Positions 1-7,294 of a stretch of 36,901 nt of DNA are shown in pieces; the first letter of the stretch is position 1; every line of letters starts with the position of its first letter. The stretch is from Planctomycetota bacterium (GTDB lineage: Bacteria; Planctomycetota; Phycisphaerae; Phycisphaerales; SM1A02), in assembly GCA_024226535.1 (NCBI GenBank), contig JAAELP010000212.1, forward strand, positions 1 through 36,901. The letters run 5' to 3'. Both the position numbers and the translations under genes were made by a program. The notes below the pieces were generated by a model that saw only the letters and a list, made by a program, of their open reading frames with translations, was not told the DNA's origin and did no database searches.

Positions 1-16
1 ACTTATCGGCGCGAGA

Positions 17-96
17 TCGTCGTCGCTGGCAAGGCGACGCGACGCTGGCATATCCATGGATACGTCGAGGAGCGGCAACGCAGCCAGCGGCGGCGA
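17..96. repeat. Hairpin repeat, copy 1
   Basis: Bases 17-30 pair with 83-96 (about 14 bp including G-U pairs). The apex holds a perfect 12-base palindrome at 51-62. The apical core shares GCTGGCATAT (44-53), GGATACGTCGAG (58-69) and CGGCAACG (73-80) with the second copy downstream. The left end is near the window edge, so the full element may be longer. It could be a structured RNA, a REP-like element or a remnant of a small mobile element; I do not recognise a named family. Confidence 0.55.
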
Positions 97-135
97 GGTC
101 CGTCGATATGTTACAAGATGTTTGGCGGACACCAC

Positions 136-298
136 TAGAGCCGCTTGACTCCAGATGTAGCGTCCTGAGTGCGATGCTCTTCGTCGTGGTGGCGTTGCCG
201 AAGCGCTGGCATATTCGAGGATACGTCGAGCTTCGGCAACGTCGCCATGGCGGAGATGATCGTGCTCAGGACGCTACAGATGGAGTCAAGCGGCTCTA
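136..298. repeat. Hairpin repeat, copy 2 (long inverted repeat)
   Basis: The outer arms 136-169 and 265-298 are inverted repeats of 34 bases that differ only at two adjacent positions. The middle section (170-193 with 241-264) pairs imperfectly with many G-U pairs, and the inner stem 194-204 / 230-240 is a perfect 11 bp. The apex at 205-230 repeats the core of copy 1. TA lies at both outer ends, which is compatible with a MITE of IS630/mariner type. G-U-tolerant pairing across the whole length would also fit a transcribed structured RNA. No protein gene is convincing in 1-390. Confidence 0.65.
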
Positions 299-333
299 AG
301 ACCGCGAGCCGTGCGCCGCCCCAAAATGCACAA

Positions 334-357
334 GGCCCACCTCATTCGAGGCGGGCC
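334..357 (-). terminator. Terminator-like hairpin after the HTH-receiver gene
   Basis: Read on the minus strand, a 10-bp stem (GGCCCGCCTC with GAGGTGGGCC, one G-U pair) closes a four-base loop. It is followed by a short T-containing run (TTGTGCATTTT). It lies 33 bases past the stop of the regulator gene. The T-tract is interrupted, so efficiency is uncertain. Confidence 0.6.
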
Positions 358-390
358 GTGCAGGTGGTGGATGTTCCTGAGTTCCGTGCG

Positions 391-972
391 CTAGTAGACC
401 ACGGCGTTGGCGCCTTCGATCGCGTCGATCACCTGGCGCACGGAGAACGGCTTGCGAAGGGAGCCGTCGTATCCCTGGTGCTGGAGCTGGGCGACCTGCC
501 CGTCGGTCAGCTTGCCGCTCATCGCGATGAGCTTGGTCACCTGGAGATCGTCGTTCTCCCGCACGACCTTGCGGACCGCTTGTCCGTTGCCGTCGGCGAG
601 ATGAATGTCCACGAGCATGACGTGCGGGCGGAAGCGCTCGCACTCGATGCCCGCCTCGAAGGCGCTGCTCGAGATGCGGACTTCGTAGTTCGTCTGCTCG
701 GCGAGGATCTCCATGAGCTTGTGCCCGACCTCGACGTCCTCATCCACGATCAGCAGACGCGTGTTGCCGCTCATGAGGCCGTCCAGCGGAATGCCGTGGC
801 TCTTCATGAAGCGAATGAGGCTGGAGACCGGGATCCGGCGGTCCTTGGACCCGGGAATCCGGTAGCCGCGCAGTTGTCCCGAGTCGAACCACTTGCTCAC
901 GGTGCGCGAAGCGACATTGCAGATCTTCGCGACCTCGCCGGTGGTCAGGACGTCCTTCTCGAAGAGATTCAT
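391..972 (-). CDS. HTH-receiver regulator (MerR/BldC-like HTH plus REC)
   Basis: This is a 193-residue cytoplasmic regulator. Residues 1-55 form an excisionase/MerR-like winged helix (LTTGEVAKICNVASRTVSKW, then RIPGSKDRRIP), a typical DNA-binding module. Residues 70-190 are a response-regulator receiver domain with the acidic pair (IVDED), the phospho-acceptor Asp in MLVDIHLAD, the Ser in AMSG and the Lys in LRKPFS all present, so phosphorylation is plausible. The HTH lies before the receiver, the reverse of most response regulators. The start was set at the internal ATG at 972 because GAGAGG lies 7 bases upstream; a longer frame begins at 1011. No histidine kinase is adjacent. The target genes are unknown. 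Confidence 0.85.
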   Translation of the reverse strand: MNLFEKDVLTTGEVAKICNVASRTVSKWFDSGQLRGYRIPGSKDRRIPVSSLIRFMKSHGIPLDGLMSGNTRLLIVDEDVEVGHKLMEILAEQTNYEVRISSSAFEAGIECERFRPHVMLVDIHLADGNGQAVRKVVRENDDLQVTKLIAMSGKLTDGQVAQLQHQGYDGSLRKPFSVRQVIDAIEGANAVVY

Positions 973-1142
973 CCGGAATCCTCTCGGGTACGCAGACGGG
1001 AGGGCCGGCACGACTTACCCGGCTCTCCCTCGGGTCACGATCGGCCCGACCGGGAGGTGAGTTGATTGCATGACTCGGTTTTCGGGGCTTTTGGCGCGCG
1101 TCTCGCCGAGGGCCGGAGCGTTATCGGAAGAGGCGCGGCGGG

Positions 1143-2195
1143 TCAGCTCGTGGCGGAGCGAACGTCGGCGAGGAACGCGTCGATGGCGTCGGCCGACGTG
1201 TCGAAGCTGCACATGAGGCGGAACAGCCGATCCGCGTGGTCGCCGAATGGGTAGTAGCCGTGCCCGGCGGCGCGGAGGGCCGCGTCGAGCCGCTCGTCGA
1301 GGCGGACGAACACGGCGTTGGCCTCGACCGGGAAGGCCGGCTCCAGGCCGATTGCGGCGAGCCCGCGACCGAGCCGGCTCGCCATCTCGTTGGCGTGCCC
1401 GGCGTGCGTCAGCCACGCGCCGCCGGCGAGCATCGCCGCGAACGGCGCGCTGACGTAGCGGTGCTTGCTCAACAGGTGGCCGGTGCCCTTGCGGTGGTAC
1501 GGGAGCGTCCGCCGCGCCCGCTCGGTTGCCGCGTCGTCGCCACCCGGGAAGAGAACGATCGCCTCCCCGAACGCGAGGCCGTTCTTGGTGCCGCCGAAGC
1601 TCATCGCGTCCACGCCGGCGTCCAAGGTCAGGGCCCGCGGATCGCACCCGAGACTCGCCACGGCGTTGGCGAACCGCGCGCCGTCCACGTGCAGCCGGTA
1701 CCCCGCCGCGCGGGCGGCGGCGCCGAGGGCCCGCATCTCCTCCGGCGTGTAGACGGTGCCGAACTCGGTGGAGTTGGAGACCGTGACCACACCGGGCTGG
1801 GGCTCGTGCACGTCCCCCCTGGCGTTCGTCGCCGCGAAGTTGATGTCTCTCGGGACGACTTTGTCGGGCGTCGTGTCGACGGCGACGGTGCGACAGTGGG
1901 TGATGCGCTCCGGAGCGGTCGACTCGTCGTCGTTGTAGTGGCTGTGGCGGTGACAGATCACCTGTTGCCACGGCTCGGCCAACGCCGCGATCCCCAGCAC
2001 GTTCGCCGCCGTCCCCGTGGCGACGAACGTCACGTCCACGTCGCCGCCGAAGATCGCCGCGAACGCCTCGGCCGCGCGGGCGGTGAACTCGTCGTCGCCG
2101 TATCCGAGCTGGTGCGACCCGTCGTTGGCGGCGATGAGCGCCTCCAGCGCTTCCGGGCAGAGGCCGGCGTTGTTGTCGCTGCGGAATCCGGGCAT
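1143..2195 (-). CDS. ltaE: Low-specificity L-threonine aldolase family enzyme
   Basis: This is a predicted PLP-dependent aldolase of about 350 residues that would cleave L-threonine or L-allo-threonine to glycine and acetaldehyde. It starts with FRSDNNAGLCPE, the usual opening of the beta-eliminating lyase/threonine aldolase family. It keeps the HVDGARFANA segment that holds the PLP-ring Asp and the SFGGTKNG loop whose Lys forms the Schiff base. The length matches the family. The longer frame to 2249 would overlap the divergent gene, so the ATG at 2195 is preferred, although no clear ribosome binding site is visible. It is divergent from the AhpD-like gene across 52 bases. The family also includes related beta-eliminating lyases, so exact substrate is inferred. 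Confidence 0.85.
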   Translation of the reverse strand: MPGFRSDNNAGLCPEALEALIAANDGSHQLGYGDDEFTARAAEAFAAIFGGDVDVTFVATGTAANVLGIAALAEPWQQVICHRHSHYNDDESTAPERITHCRTVAVDTTPDKVVPRDINFAATNARGDVHEPQPGVVTVSNSTEFGTVYTPEEMRALGAAARAAGYRLHVDGARFANAVASLGCDPRALTLDAGVDAMSFGGTKNGLAFGEAIVLFPGGDDAATERARRTLPYHRKGTGHLLSKHRYVSAPFAAMLAGGAWLTHAGHANEMASRLGRGLAAIGLEPAFPVEANAVFVRLDERLDAALRAAGHGYYPFGDHADRLFRLMCSFDTSADAIDAFLADVRSATS

Positions 2196-2247
2196 GGGCA
2201 CGAGTGTATCGCGTCGCCACCCCCACGCGATGTAGGATGCGCGGCCC

Positions 2248-2820
2248 ATGGCCTACATCGAAACGATCGCTCCCGCGGATGCCGACGGCGAGCTTGCCGA
2301 GCTGTACCGCCGGGTCGCCAACCGCGACGGCACCGTCGACAGCGTGATGACCGTCCACGCGCTCAATCCCGAGTCGCTCCGCACGCACTTCGAGATGTAC
2401 CTCGCCGCCATGCACCGCCCCTCGCCGCTGGATCGCGCCGAGCGGGAGCTGGTGGCGGTGGTCGCGAGCCGGCTCAACGGCTGCGCGTACTGCCTGCGTC
2501 ACCACCTCGCCGGGCTGAAGCGGCTGCTCCCCGAAGAACGCCACGCTGCCGCCGACGACCTGGCGACCGGACGCGTCGCGCGCCTCACCGATCGCGAGGC
2601 CGCGCTCGTCGCCTACGCCACGAAGCTCACCACCAACCCACACGACATGGATGCCGACGACGTCGAGCGTCTCCGAGCCGCCGGCCTCGACGACCGGGCG
2701 ATCCTGGACCTCGCGCAGGTCGTCTCCTACTTCGCGTACGTCAACCGCATGGTCCGCGGCCTCGGCGTGGACCTGGAGGGCGGCGACTTCGAGATCGGTC
2801 AGGGGCCCGGCGAATCCTGA
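2248..2820 (+). CDS. AhpD-like / carboxymuconolactone decarboxylase family, peroxidase-related
   Basis: This is a 190-residue all-helical cytoplasmic protein of the AhpD-like superfamily, in the uncharacterised peroxidase-related branch. The redox motif is visible as CAYC at residues 79-82, followed by His residues at 85-86 (CAYCLRHH), matching the CxxC-x3-H proton-relay arrangement of AhpD. The preceding DRAERELVAVVASRLNGC segment is typical of the family. By family knowledge it may act as a thiol peroxidase or alkylhydroperoxidase, but substrate and electron donor cannot be read from the sequence. No ahpC lies beside it. The 3' end overlaps the convergent neighbour by 22 bases. Confidence 0.85.
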   Translation: MAYIETIAPADADGELAELYRRVANRDGTVDSVMTVHALNPESLRTHFEMYLAAMHRPSPLDRAERELVAVVASRLNGCAYCLRHHLAGLKRLLPEERHAAADDLATGRVARLTDREAALVAYATKLTTNPHDMDADDVERLRAAGLDDRAILDLAQVVSYFAYVNRMVRGLGVDLEGGDFEIGQGPGES

Positions 2821-3524
2821 GCCGGGCGTCGCCACCCGCACTCGGGGCAGCCGGCGGCGACGTCGCCGCAGAGCTCGTAGCCGCAACGCGGACACCAACC
2901 GCGCCGGATCGCCTGGGCGCGCCGACGCCATGCGTGCTCGCGGTAGATCCATCCGAGGGAGTAGCACGCGGACACCGCGAGCAGCAGGCTGAAGACGTTG
3001 TGCAGGTAGCCGAACCAGATGACCCGGCGCACCGGGGCGGCGTCGCTGCGGAGCATCTGCGCGGAGATCGCCGCGTCCGGCTCATCGGGGTAGGTTTCCA
3101 ACTCGTCGGCAAGCTGGCGCCGAATCCGGGCGGCTTCTTCCGTGCTGGCGATCCGCTCCGTCTCGAAGACCATCTCGAGCGTCACCGAGCGCTCACAGCT
3201 CGTGACGGCCCAGAAGCCGCCCGGCTCGTCACAGACGAAGCCGGCCGCGTAACCGAGATACTCCTCTCTCTCGGACCGAGAGAAGTCGACCTGAAGGGCG
3301 CCGTCGCGCTCGACGAACAACCCGCTGACGGCCGCCCAGAAGCACCCGCAGTGGCAACTGCAATAGCGGGGTCTGAACGGGACCTCGAGCTCTGACATCA
3401 CGTCGCCGACGACCGTTCGGACGTCGAGCGTGCAGGCATCCAGGAACAGCACGAGCACCAGCAGGCCCGTGACCCACGGACGCCAGAGGATCCGCCTGGC
3501 AAGCATGAGCGTGCGACTCATCAC
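2799..3524 (-). CDS. Small membrane protein with C-terminal zinc ribbon
   Basis: I do not recognise a named family for this 241-residue protein. A first hydrophobic segment (about residues 14-31) and a second one (about 168-190) suggest two membrane spans enclosing a Cys-containing extracytoplasmic domain (CSCHCGC near residue 55). The C-terminus carries CPRCGYELCGDVAAGCPECG, a four-cysteine zinc-ribbon or rubredoxin-like knuckle that would face the cytoplasm. Short membrane proteins with this ending are frequent in planctomycetes, from general knowledge. The start could be either of the two adjacent Met codons. It overlaps the convergent AhpD-like gene by 22 bases at its 3' end. Confidence 0.75.
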   Translation of the reverse strand: MMSRTLMLARRILWRPWVTGLLVLVLFLDACTLDVRTVVGDVMSELEVPFRPRYCSCHCGCFWAAVSGLFVERDGALQVDFSRSEREEYLGYAAGFVCDEPGGFWAVTSCERSVTLEMVFETERIASTEEAARIRRQLADELETYPDEPDAAISAQMLRSDAAPVRRVIWFGYLHNVFSLLLAVSACYSLGWIYREHAWRRRAQAIRRGWCPRCGYELCGDVAAGCPECGWRRPAQDSPGP

Positions 3525-3620
3525 GCGCCATCAGAACGCGCCGCCGGCCACCGTCACGCGATGCGGGCGCAACCGCACCCCGACGGCTGATTCGCACTCA
3601 CGCTGCTTCTTGGCAGTTCC

Positions 3621-5201
3621 TCAGATCCGCGGCCCCGCCGCCCGCACCTCGTCGGAGATCGCGTACTTCCCGTCGTTCTTCCGGAAGCGCTGGGCGAGAT
3701 CGCGCGCCGAGACGTCGTAGGCGTCCTTGTCCTTCCACGTGTTCTTCGGGTTGAGCACGTCGGCTGGCACGCCGGCCACGTTGGTCGGCATGTGCAGACC
3801 GAACAGCGGGTGCTCGACGTACTCGGCCTCCTTGAGCGAGCCGTCGAGGATCGCGGAGACGAACGCCCTCGTCCACGGGAGCTTGAAGCGCTCGCCCACG
3901 CCGTAGGCGCCGCCGGTCCAGCCGGTGTTCAGCAGCCAGACGTTCGCGCCCTGCTCCTCGATCCGGCGGGCGAGCCACTCGGCGTAGACCATCGGCGGGC
4001 GGGGCAGGAACGGCCCGCCGAAACACGGGCTGAACGACGGCTGCGGCTCGGTGACGCCGGCCTCGGTGCCGGCGAGCTTCGAGGTGTAGCCGTTGACGAA
4101 GTAGTACATCGCCTGCTCGCGCGTGAGCCGGCTCACCGGGGGCAGGACGCCGAACGCGTCGGCGGTCAGGAAGATCACGTTCTTCGGGTGGCCGGCCATC
4201 GAGGGGATCACCGCGCCGGGGATGTATTGCACCGGATAGGTGACCCGCGTGTTCTCGGTGATGCTCGGGTCGTCGTAGTCGGGCACCCGCGTGGCGGGAT
4301 CGAGCACGACGTTCTCGAGCACCGAACCGAACCGGATCGCGTCCCAGATCTGCGGCTCGGTCTCCTTCGAGAGCTTGATGCACTTGGCGTAGCAGCCGCC
4401 CTCGATGTTGAAGATGCCGCGATCGGACCAGCCGTGCTCGTCGTCACCGATGAGCGGGCGATGCGGATCGGCCGAGAGCGTGGTCTTGCCGGTGCCGGAG
4501 AGCCCGAAGAACAGGGCCACGTTCGCCGGGTCCTTCTCGTCGACGTTGCACGAGCAGTGCATCGGGAAGACACCGAGGTCCGGCAGGTCGTAGTTCATCG
4601 CGTAGAAGATCGACTTCTTCATCTCGCCCGCGTACTGCGTGCCGATGATGATCACCTTGCGCTGCTCCAGCGACTGGATGATCGCGCGCGGCCGGGGCAG
4701 GCCGAAGTCCTTGTAGTCGTCGAACTCCATGTCGCACGCGTTGAGGATGGTCCAGTCCGGCTCCCAGTCCTTCAGGTCGTCGCCCTCGGCGTTGATGAAC
4801 AGCGTGCGCGAGAACAGCGCGTGCCAGGCGATCTCCGTGACCACCGAGACGCGAAGCCGATACTTCGGATCCGCGCCGGCGTAGCCGTCGAAGCGGAACA
4901 GTTCCTTGCGACCGGCGAGGTGCGCCCGGGCGCGCTCCTCCAGCGCCGCGAAGTTGTCCGGGGTGATCGGCTGGTTGATCTTGCCCCAATCGATGTTGTC
5001 GTGGATCCCGGGGGTGTCCTCGAGGTACTTGTCCTTGGGGCGCCGGCCGGTGCAGTCCCCGGTGCTGACGTTGATGGCCCCGTTCGCCGCGAAGATCCCC
5101 TCGTTTCGCATCAGAGCGTGCTCGAAGAGCGCCGACGTGGCGAGGTTGCGGTGGACGGTCGTCGTACCGAAGTCGAGTCGAGAGGCGGTCGCGGTGGTCA
5201 T
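3621..5201 (-). CDS. pckA: Phosphoenolpyruvate carboxykinase (ATP)
   Basis: This enzyme interconverts oxaloacetate plus ATP with PEP, CO2 and ADP, the entry step of gluconeogenesis, in the cytoplasm. The 526-residue length fits the ATP-dependent family. Visible motifs are GRRPKDKYLED near residue 50 (oxaloacetate-binding Arg), the kinase-1a P-loop GLSGTGKTTLSAD near residue 235, IGDDEHGWSD just after it, and the ENTRVTYP region near residue 320. The P-loop and acidic metal-binding residues are intact. The start was set at the internal Met (5201) because MTTATASRLDFG resembles family starts and GAGAAACC precedes it; an upstream ATG at 5222 is possible. It stands alone, with a promoter candidate about 85 bases upstream. 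Confidence 0.95.
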   Translation of the reverse strand: MTTATASRLDFGTTTVHRNLATSALFEHALMRNEGIFAANGAINVSTGDCTGRRPKDKYLEDTPGIHDNIDWGKINQPITPDNFAALEERARAHLAGRKELFRFDGYAGADPKYRLRVSVVTEIAWHALFSRTLFINAEGDDLKDWEPDWTILNACDMEFDDYKDFGLPRPRAIIQSLEQRKVIIIGTQYAGEMKKSIFYAMNYDLPDLGVFPMHCSCNVDEKDPANVALFFGLSGTGKTTLSADPHRPLIGDDEHGWSDRGIFNIEGGCYAKCIKLSKETEPQIWDAIRFGSVLENVVLDPATRVPDYDDPSITENTRVTYPVQYIPGAVIPSMAGHPKNVIFLTADAFGVLPPVSRLTREQAMYYFVNGYTSKLAGTEAGVTEPQPSFSPCFGGPFLPRPPMVYAEWLARRIEEQGANVWLLNTGWTGGAYGVGERFKLPWTRAFVSAILDGSLKEAEYVEHPLFGLHMPTNVAGVPADVLNPKNTWKDKDAYDVSARDLAQRFRKNDGKYAISDEVRAAGPRI

Positions 5202-5283
5202 TGGTTTCTCGCGGTGCGTCATGGGGCGGCGGTGAGATCTGGGCCGGACGGTTCGGTCCTACGCTGGGTACCCGAATCGGCCG

Positions 5284-5313
5284 ATCGTAGCCCCTCTCTA
5301 TAGATCGCGCCAA
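5284..5313 (-). promoter_or_regulatory. Candidate sigma70-type promoter of pckA
   Basis: On the minus strand TTGGCG (5313-5308) and TACGAT (5289-5284) are separated by 18 bases, each matching four of six consensus positions. The predicted start lies about 75 bases before the pckA ATG. The same two hexamers, with 17-base spacing, occur upstream of rpoB, which adds some weight. Confidence 0.4.
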
Positions 5314-5395
5314 AGGGGATATCGCCCCAAATGAACGGGCGGAGTATCCTTCACCACCCCCCCGGCGGGGTCGACAGTAGAATCGACGTTCGTAC

Positions 5396-5469
5396 GGCGG
5401 CTGTAGCTCAGTTGGCAGAGCACCTGGTTGTGGTCCAGGGGGTCGGGGGTTCGAGTCCCCTCAGCCGCC
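5396..5469 (+). tRNA. tRNA-His (GUG)
   Basis: It forms a complete cloverleaf. The acceptor stem is 5397-5403 with 5462-5468, the D stem GCTC/GAGC, and the anticodon stem CCTGG/CCAGG with anticodon GTG at 5430-5432. The T arm holds GGTTCGAGTCC. The extra G at position -1 (5396), opposite C73 (5469), is the tRNA-His identity mark and is encoded here. The 3' CCA is not encoded (the next bases are CTTT). A possible -10 box TAGAAT lies at 5378-5383 without a good -35. The following nitrilase frame runs back through this tRNA, but that part is not a coding start. Confidence 0.97.
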
Positions 5470-5490
5470 CTTTCCTTGCTCCCCCCGCAC

Positions 5491-6294
5491 GTGTACTTCG
5501 CCGCGCTCCAGTACGACATCGCCTGGGAAGACAAGGCGGCGAACCACGAGGCAATGGCCTCGATGCTGGCCGACGCCGGGCTCCCCGCGCGGACCTTCGT
5601 GTTGCTTCCGGAGCTGGGCGATACCGGCTTCAGCTTCGACCTCGACCGCATCGTCGACGATCGAACCCTGCCGTGGGCGACGGACCTCGCCCGCCGGCTG
5701 AACGTCTGGCTCCAGGTCGGCCACGCGGAGCGCGGCCCCAACGGCCGGGGCCGGAACCGCGCGACGATCGTCGCGCCCGACGGCACGATCGCCGGGACCT
5801 ACGAGAAGGTGCATCCCTTCAGCTTCGGGCGCGAGATCGAGCACTTCGACGGCGGTGGCCGCATGCTGATCCGCCGGTGCGACGAGGGGGAGATCTGCCC
5901 GCTCGTGTGCTACGACCTGCGTTTCCCGGAGCTGTACCGCCTCGCGGCCCGGCCGCCGGATGGCGGGGCCGCGGCGGAGATCTACACGCTCGGGGCGAGC
6001 TGGCCGAACGCCCGGCAGTCACACTGGCGGGCCCTGCACATCGCCCGGGCCATCGAGAACCAGGCGTACGTGGTGGCGGCCAACCGGGTCGGCGCCGATC
6101 CTCAGATGGATTACGACGGCGGTTCGATGATCGTCGCCCCCTCCGGCGCGGTGCTCGCCGAGGCCGGTGACGGGCCCGCCGTCATCCAGGCGGACCTCGA
6201 CCTCGACGCCCTGCGTGTCTGGCGTCGCGACTTCCCCGCCCTCGCCGACGTCCGCACCGACCTGCTGGGCACGATCGAGATCACGCGCGCCTGA
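5491..6294 (+). CDS. Carbon-nitrogen hydrolase, omega-amidase type
   Basis: This is a nitrilase-superfamily hydrolase of about 267 residues. The catalytic triad is visible as Glu41 (ELGDTGFS), Lys106 (YEKVHPF) and Cys140 (LVCYDLRFPELYR). The KVHPFSFGREIEHFDGG and VCYDLRFPE signatures match the Nit2/YafV omega-amidase branch, which hydrolyses alpha-ketoglutaramate or alpha-ketosuccinamate to the keto acid and ammonia. Close relatives act on deaminated glutathione, so the substrate is inferred. The open frame extends upstream to 5428 through the tRNA-His gene, so a non-ATG start is needed. GTG at 5491 fits the family N-terminus, with TTG at 5476 as the alternative; neither has a good ribosome binding site. 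Confidence 0.88.
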   Translation: MYFAALQYDIAWEDKAANHEAMASMLADAGLPARTFVLLPELGDTGFSFDLDRIVDDRTLPWATDLARRLNVWLQVGHAERGPNGRGRNRATIVAPDGTIAGTYEKVHPFSFGREIEHFDGGGRMLIRRCDEGEICPLVCYDLRFPELYRLAARPPDGGAAAEIYTLGASWPNARQSHWRALHIARAIENQAYVVAANRVGADPQMDYDGGSMIVAPSGAVLAEAGDGPAVIQADLDLDALRVWRRDFPALADVRTDLLGTIEITRA

Positions 6295-6318
6295 GCCGCA
6301 CCATCGCCGGGAGGCCGC

Positions 6319-6346
6319 TTGACACCGCCGCCGGGCGTCCTACGCT
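6319..6346 (+). promoter_or_regulatory. Promoter of tRNA-Phe
   Basis: A perfect -35 box TTGACA (6319-6324) is followed after 16 bases by TACGCT (6341-6346). The predicted start falls a few bases before the mature tRNA 5' end at 6359. This is the best sigma70-type match noticed in the window. Confidence 0.65.
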
Positions 6347-6358
6347 GCCCTTACCTCC

Positions 6359-6431
6359 GGCGAGGTAGCTCAGTTGGTAGAGCACCGCATTGAAAATGCG
6401 GGTGTCGGCGGTTCAAGTCCGCCTCTCGCCA
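6359..6431 (+). tRNA. tRNA-Phe (GAA)
   Basis: This 73-base cloverleaf has acceptor GGCGAGG (6359-6365) pairing with TCTCGCC (6424-6430, one G-U pair) and discriminator A at 6431. The anticodon loop ATTGAAAAT gives anticodon GAA, and the T arm is GGCGG-TTCAAGT-CCGCC. CCA is not encoded. A REP-like palindrome begins 8 bases downstream and could act as its terminator. Confidence 0.97.
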
Positions 6432-6438
6432 TTCGAAG

Positions 6439-6485
6439 AAATGGGGTCGGATCTGATTTCCAGGAAATCAGACCCGACCCCATTT
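6439..6485. repeat. REP-like palindrome, family A copy 1
   Basis: Arms 6439-6461 and 6463-6485 are 23-base inverted repeats with one A-C mismatch; the arm core reads ATGGGGTCGG...CTGATTTCC. The last bases form TTTT on the plus strand and the mirror end gives T-rich sequence on the other strand, so it may terminate both tRNA-Phe and the convergent gene ending at 6507. The same sequence recurs at 16194. It resembles REP/BIME palindromes mobilised by RAYT (Y1-type) transposases, but none is in the window. Confidence 0.8.
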
Positions 6486-6506
6486 TCGTTCTCGACTCTG
6501 GTGGCT

Positions 6507-7013
6507 CTACGCCGCTCGACCCGCCGCCCGGTTCAGCAGGCGGTCGAGGCTCGCGTCGCACAGCGACGCGGAGGTCAGTCCCGGCAGGTGGTAGTGACGG
6601 CACAGCGCGGCGCCGAGTTCGTCGGGCTCGGCCATGACGTAGTACACCGGGTAGCCGATGACGTTCGCCGCGAAACGCAACGCCCTCGGCAGGTGCGATT
6701 GCGTGGTGGCCATCATCAGCTCGTTCGGCGTGAACCGAACGGGGAGGACCCGGAACTGCCAGGCCTGCCGACGCGTCACGAGCGCAAGCGCCCGATCGTC
6801 GAAGACCTCCATGAAGGGATCGATCGTGCGCGTGATCCGCGCGTACTGACGCGCCCAGGCCGTCTCGACGGCGGCCGGATCGACGCCGCAGAGACGCTCG
6901 GCCAACAGCCCGAACGGCTCGCCACTGCACTTCTGCTCCCGGAAGATCTCCTGAACCTGTTCGTGGTTCAGGACACCGCTCTCGATCAGCAGATCACCCA
7001 GTCGAAGCTCCAT
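6507..7013 (-). CDS. Stand-alone MshEN / GspE N-terminal domain protein
   Basis: This 168-residue cytoplasmic protein begins MELRLGDLLIESGVLNHEQV. The region LGDLLIESG...EQVQEIFREQ...FGLLAERL is the first half of the type II secretion ATPase N-terminal (GspE_N / MshEN) fold. The rest (ARITRTIDPFMEVFDDRALALVTRRQ and following) resembles the second half of that fold. No ATPase, Walker A or C-terminal zinc region is present. MshEN domains bind cyclic di-GMP in some proteins, so a sensory or adaptor role is possible but unproven. GGAAGG lies about 10 bases before the ATG. A much longer overlapping frame on this strand is an artefact of high GC. Confidence 0.75.
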   Translation of the reverse strand: MELRLGDLLIESGVLNHEQVQEIFREQKCSGEPFGLLAERLCGVDPAAVETAWARQYARITRTIDPFMEVFDDRALALVTRRQAWQFRVLPVRFTPNELMMATTQSHLPRALRFAANVIGYPVYYVMAEPDELGAALCRHYHLPGLTSASLCDASLDRLLNRAAGRAA

Positions 7014-7294
7014 CCTTGCCCCTTCCGTCGCCTCCGTTGCACTTGTGGTATCGGCATGCGAGACGGCATCGGCGCGGGGGCGACACGAAAGGAAGCGCGC
7101 CCGCTCCGTGAAGAACGCACCTGTACCGAATGGCGCGCCGTGGCAAGATGCGCCCGGGTCACCGCATGGTTTCGCTCGGTGGCGCAGGCGGCGCGGTCGG
7201 CGGGGTTCCGCACCGAACCTCGCGAGTTTGCTCATGGAGGGGTCCGCCCGGGCCGGCGGGGCCCCGCGGCGGGATCCGACCCGTCCGAGAAGGC
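7014..7294. other. Intergenic stretch with no gene
   Basis: These 281 bases separate the M29 aminopeptidase stop from the MshEN gene start, both on the minus strand. A GC-rich hairpin near 7244-7268 (CCGCC pairing with GGCGG) may weakly end the upstream operon but lacks a T run. I see no RNA gene or convincing promoter boxes, although a start for the MshEN gene must lie here or further upstream. Confidence 0.4.

Noticed and set aside
5428..5490. N-terminal extension of the nitrilase
   Set aside because: These codons lie within or just after the tRNA-His gene, so the extension is a reading-frame accident.
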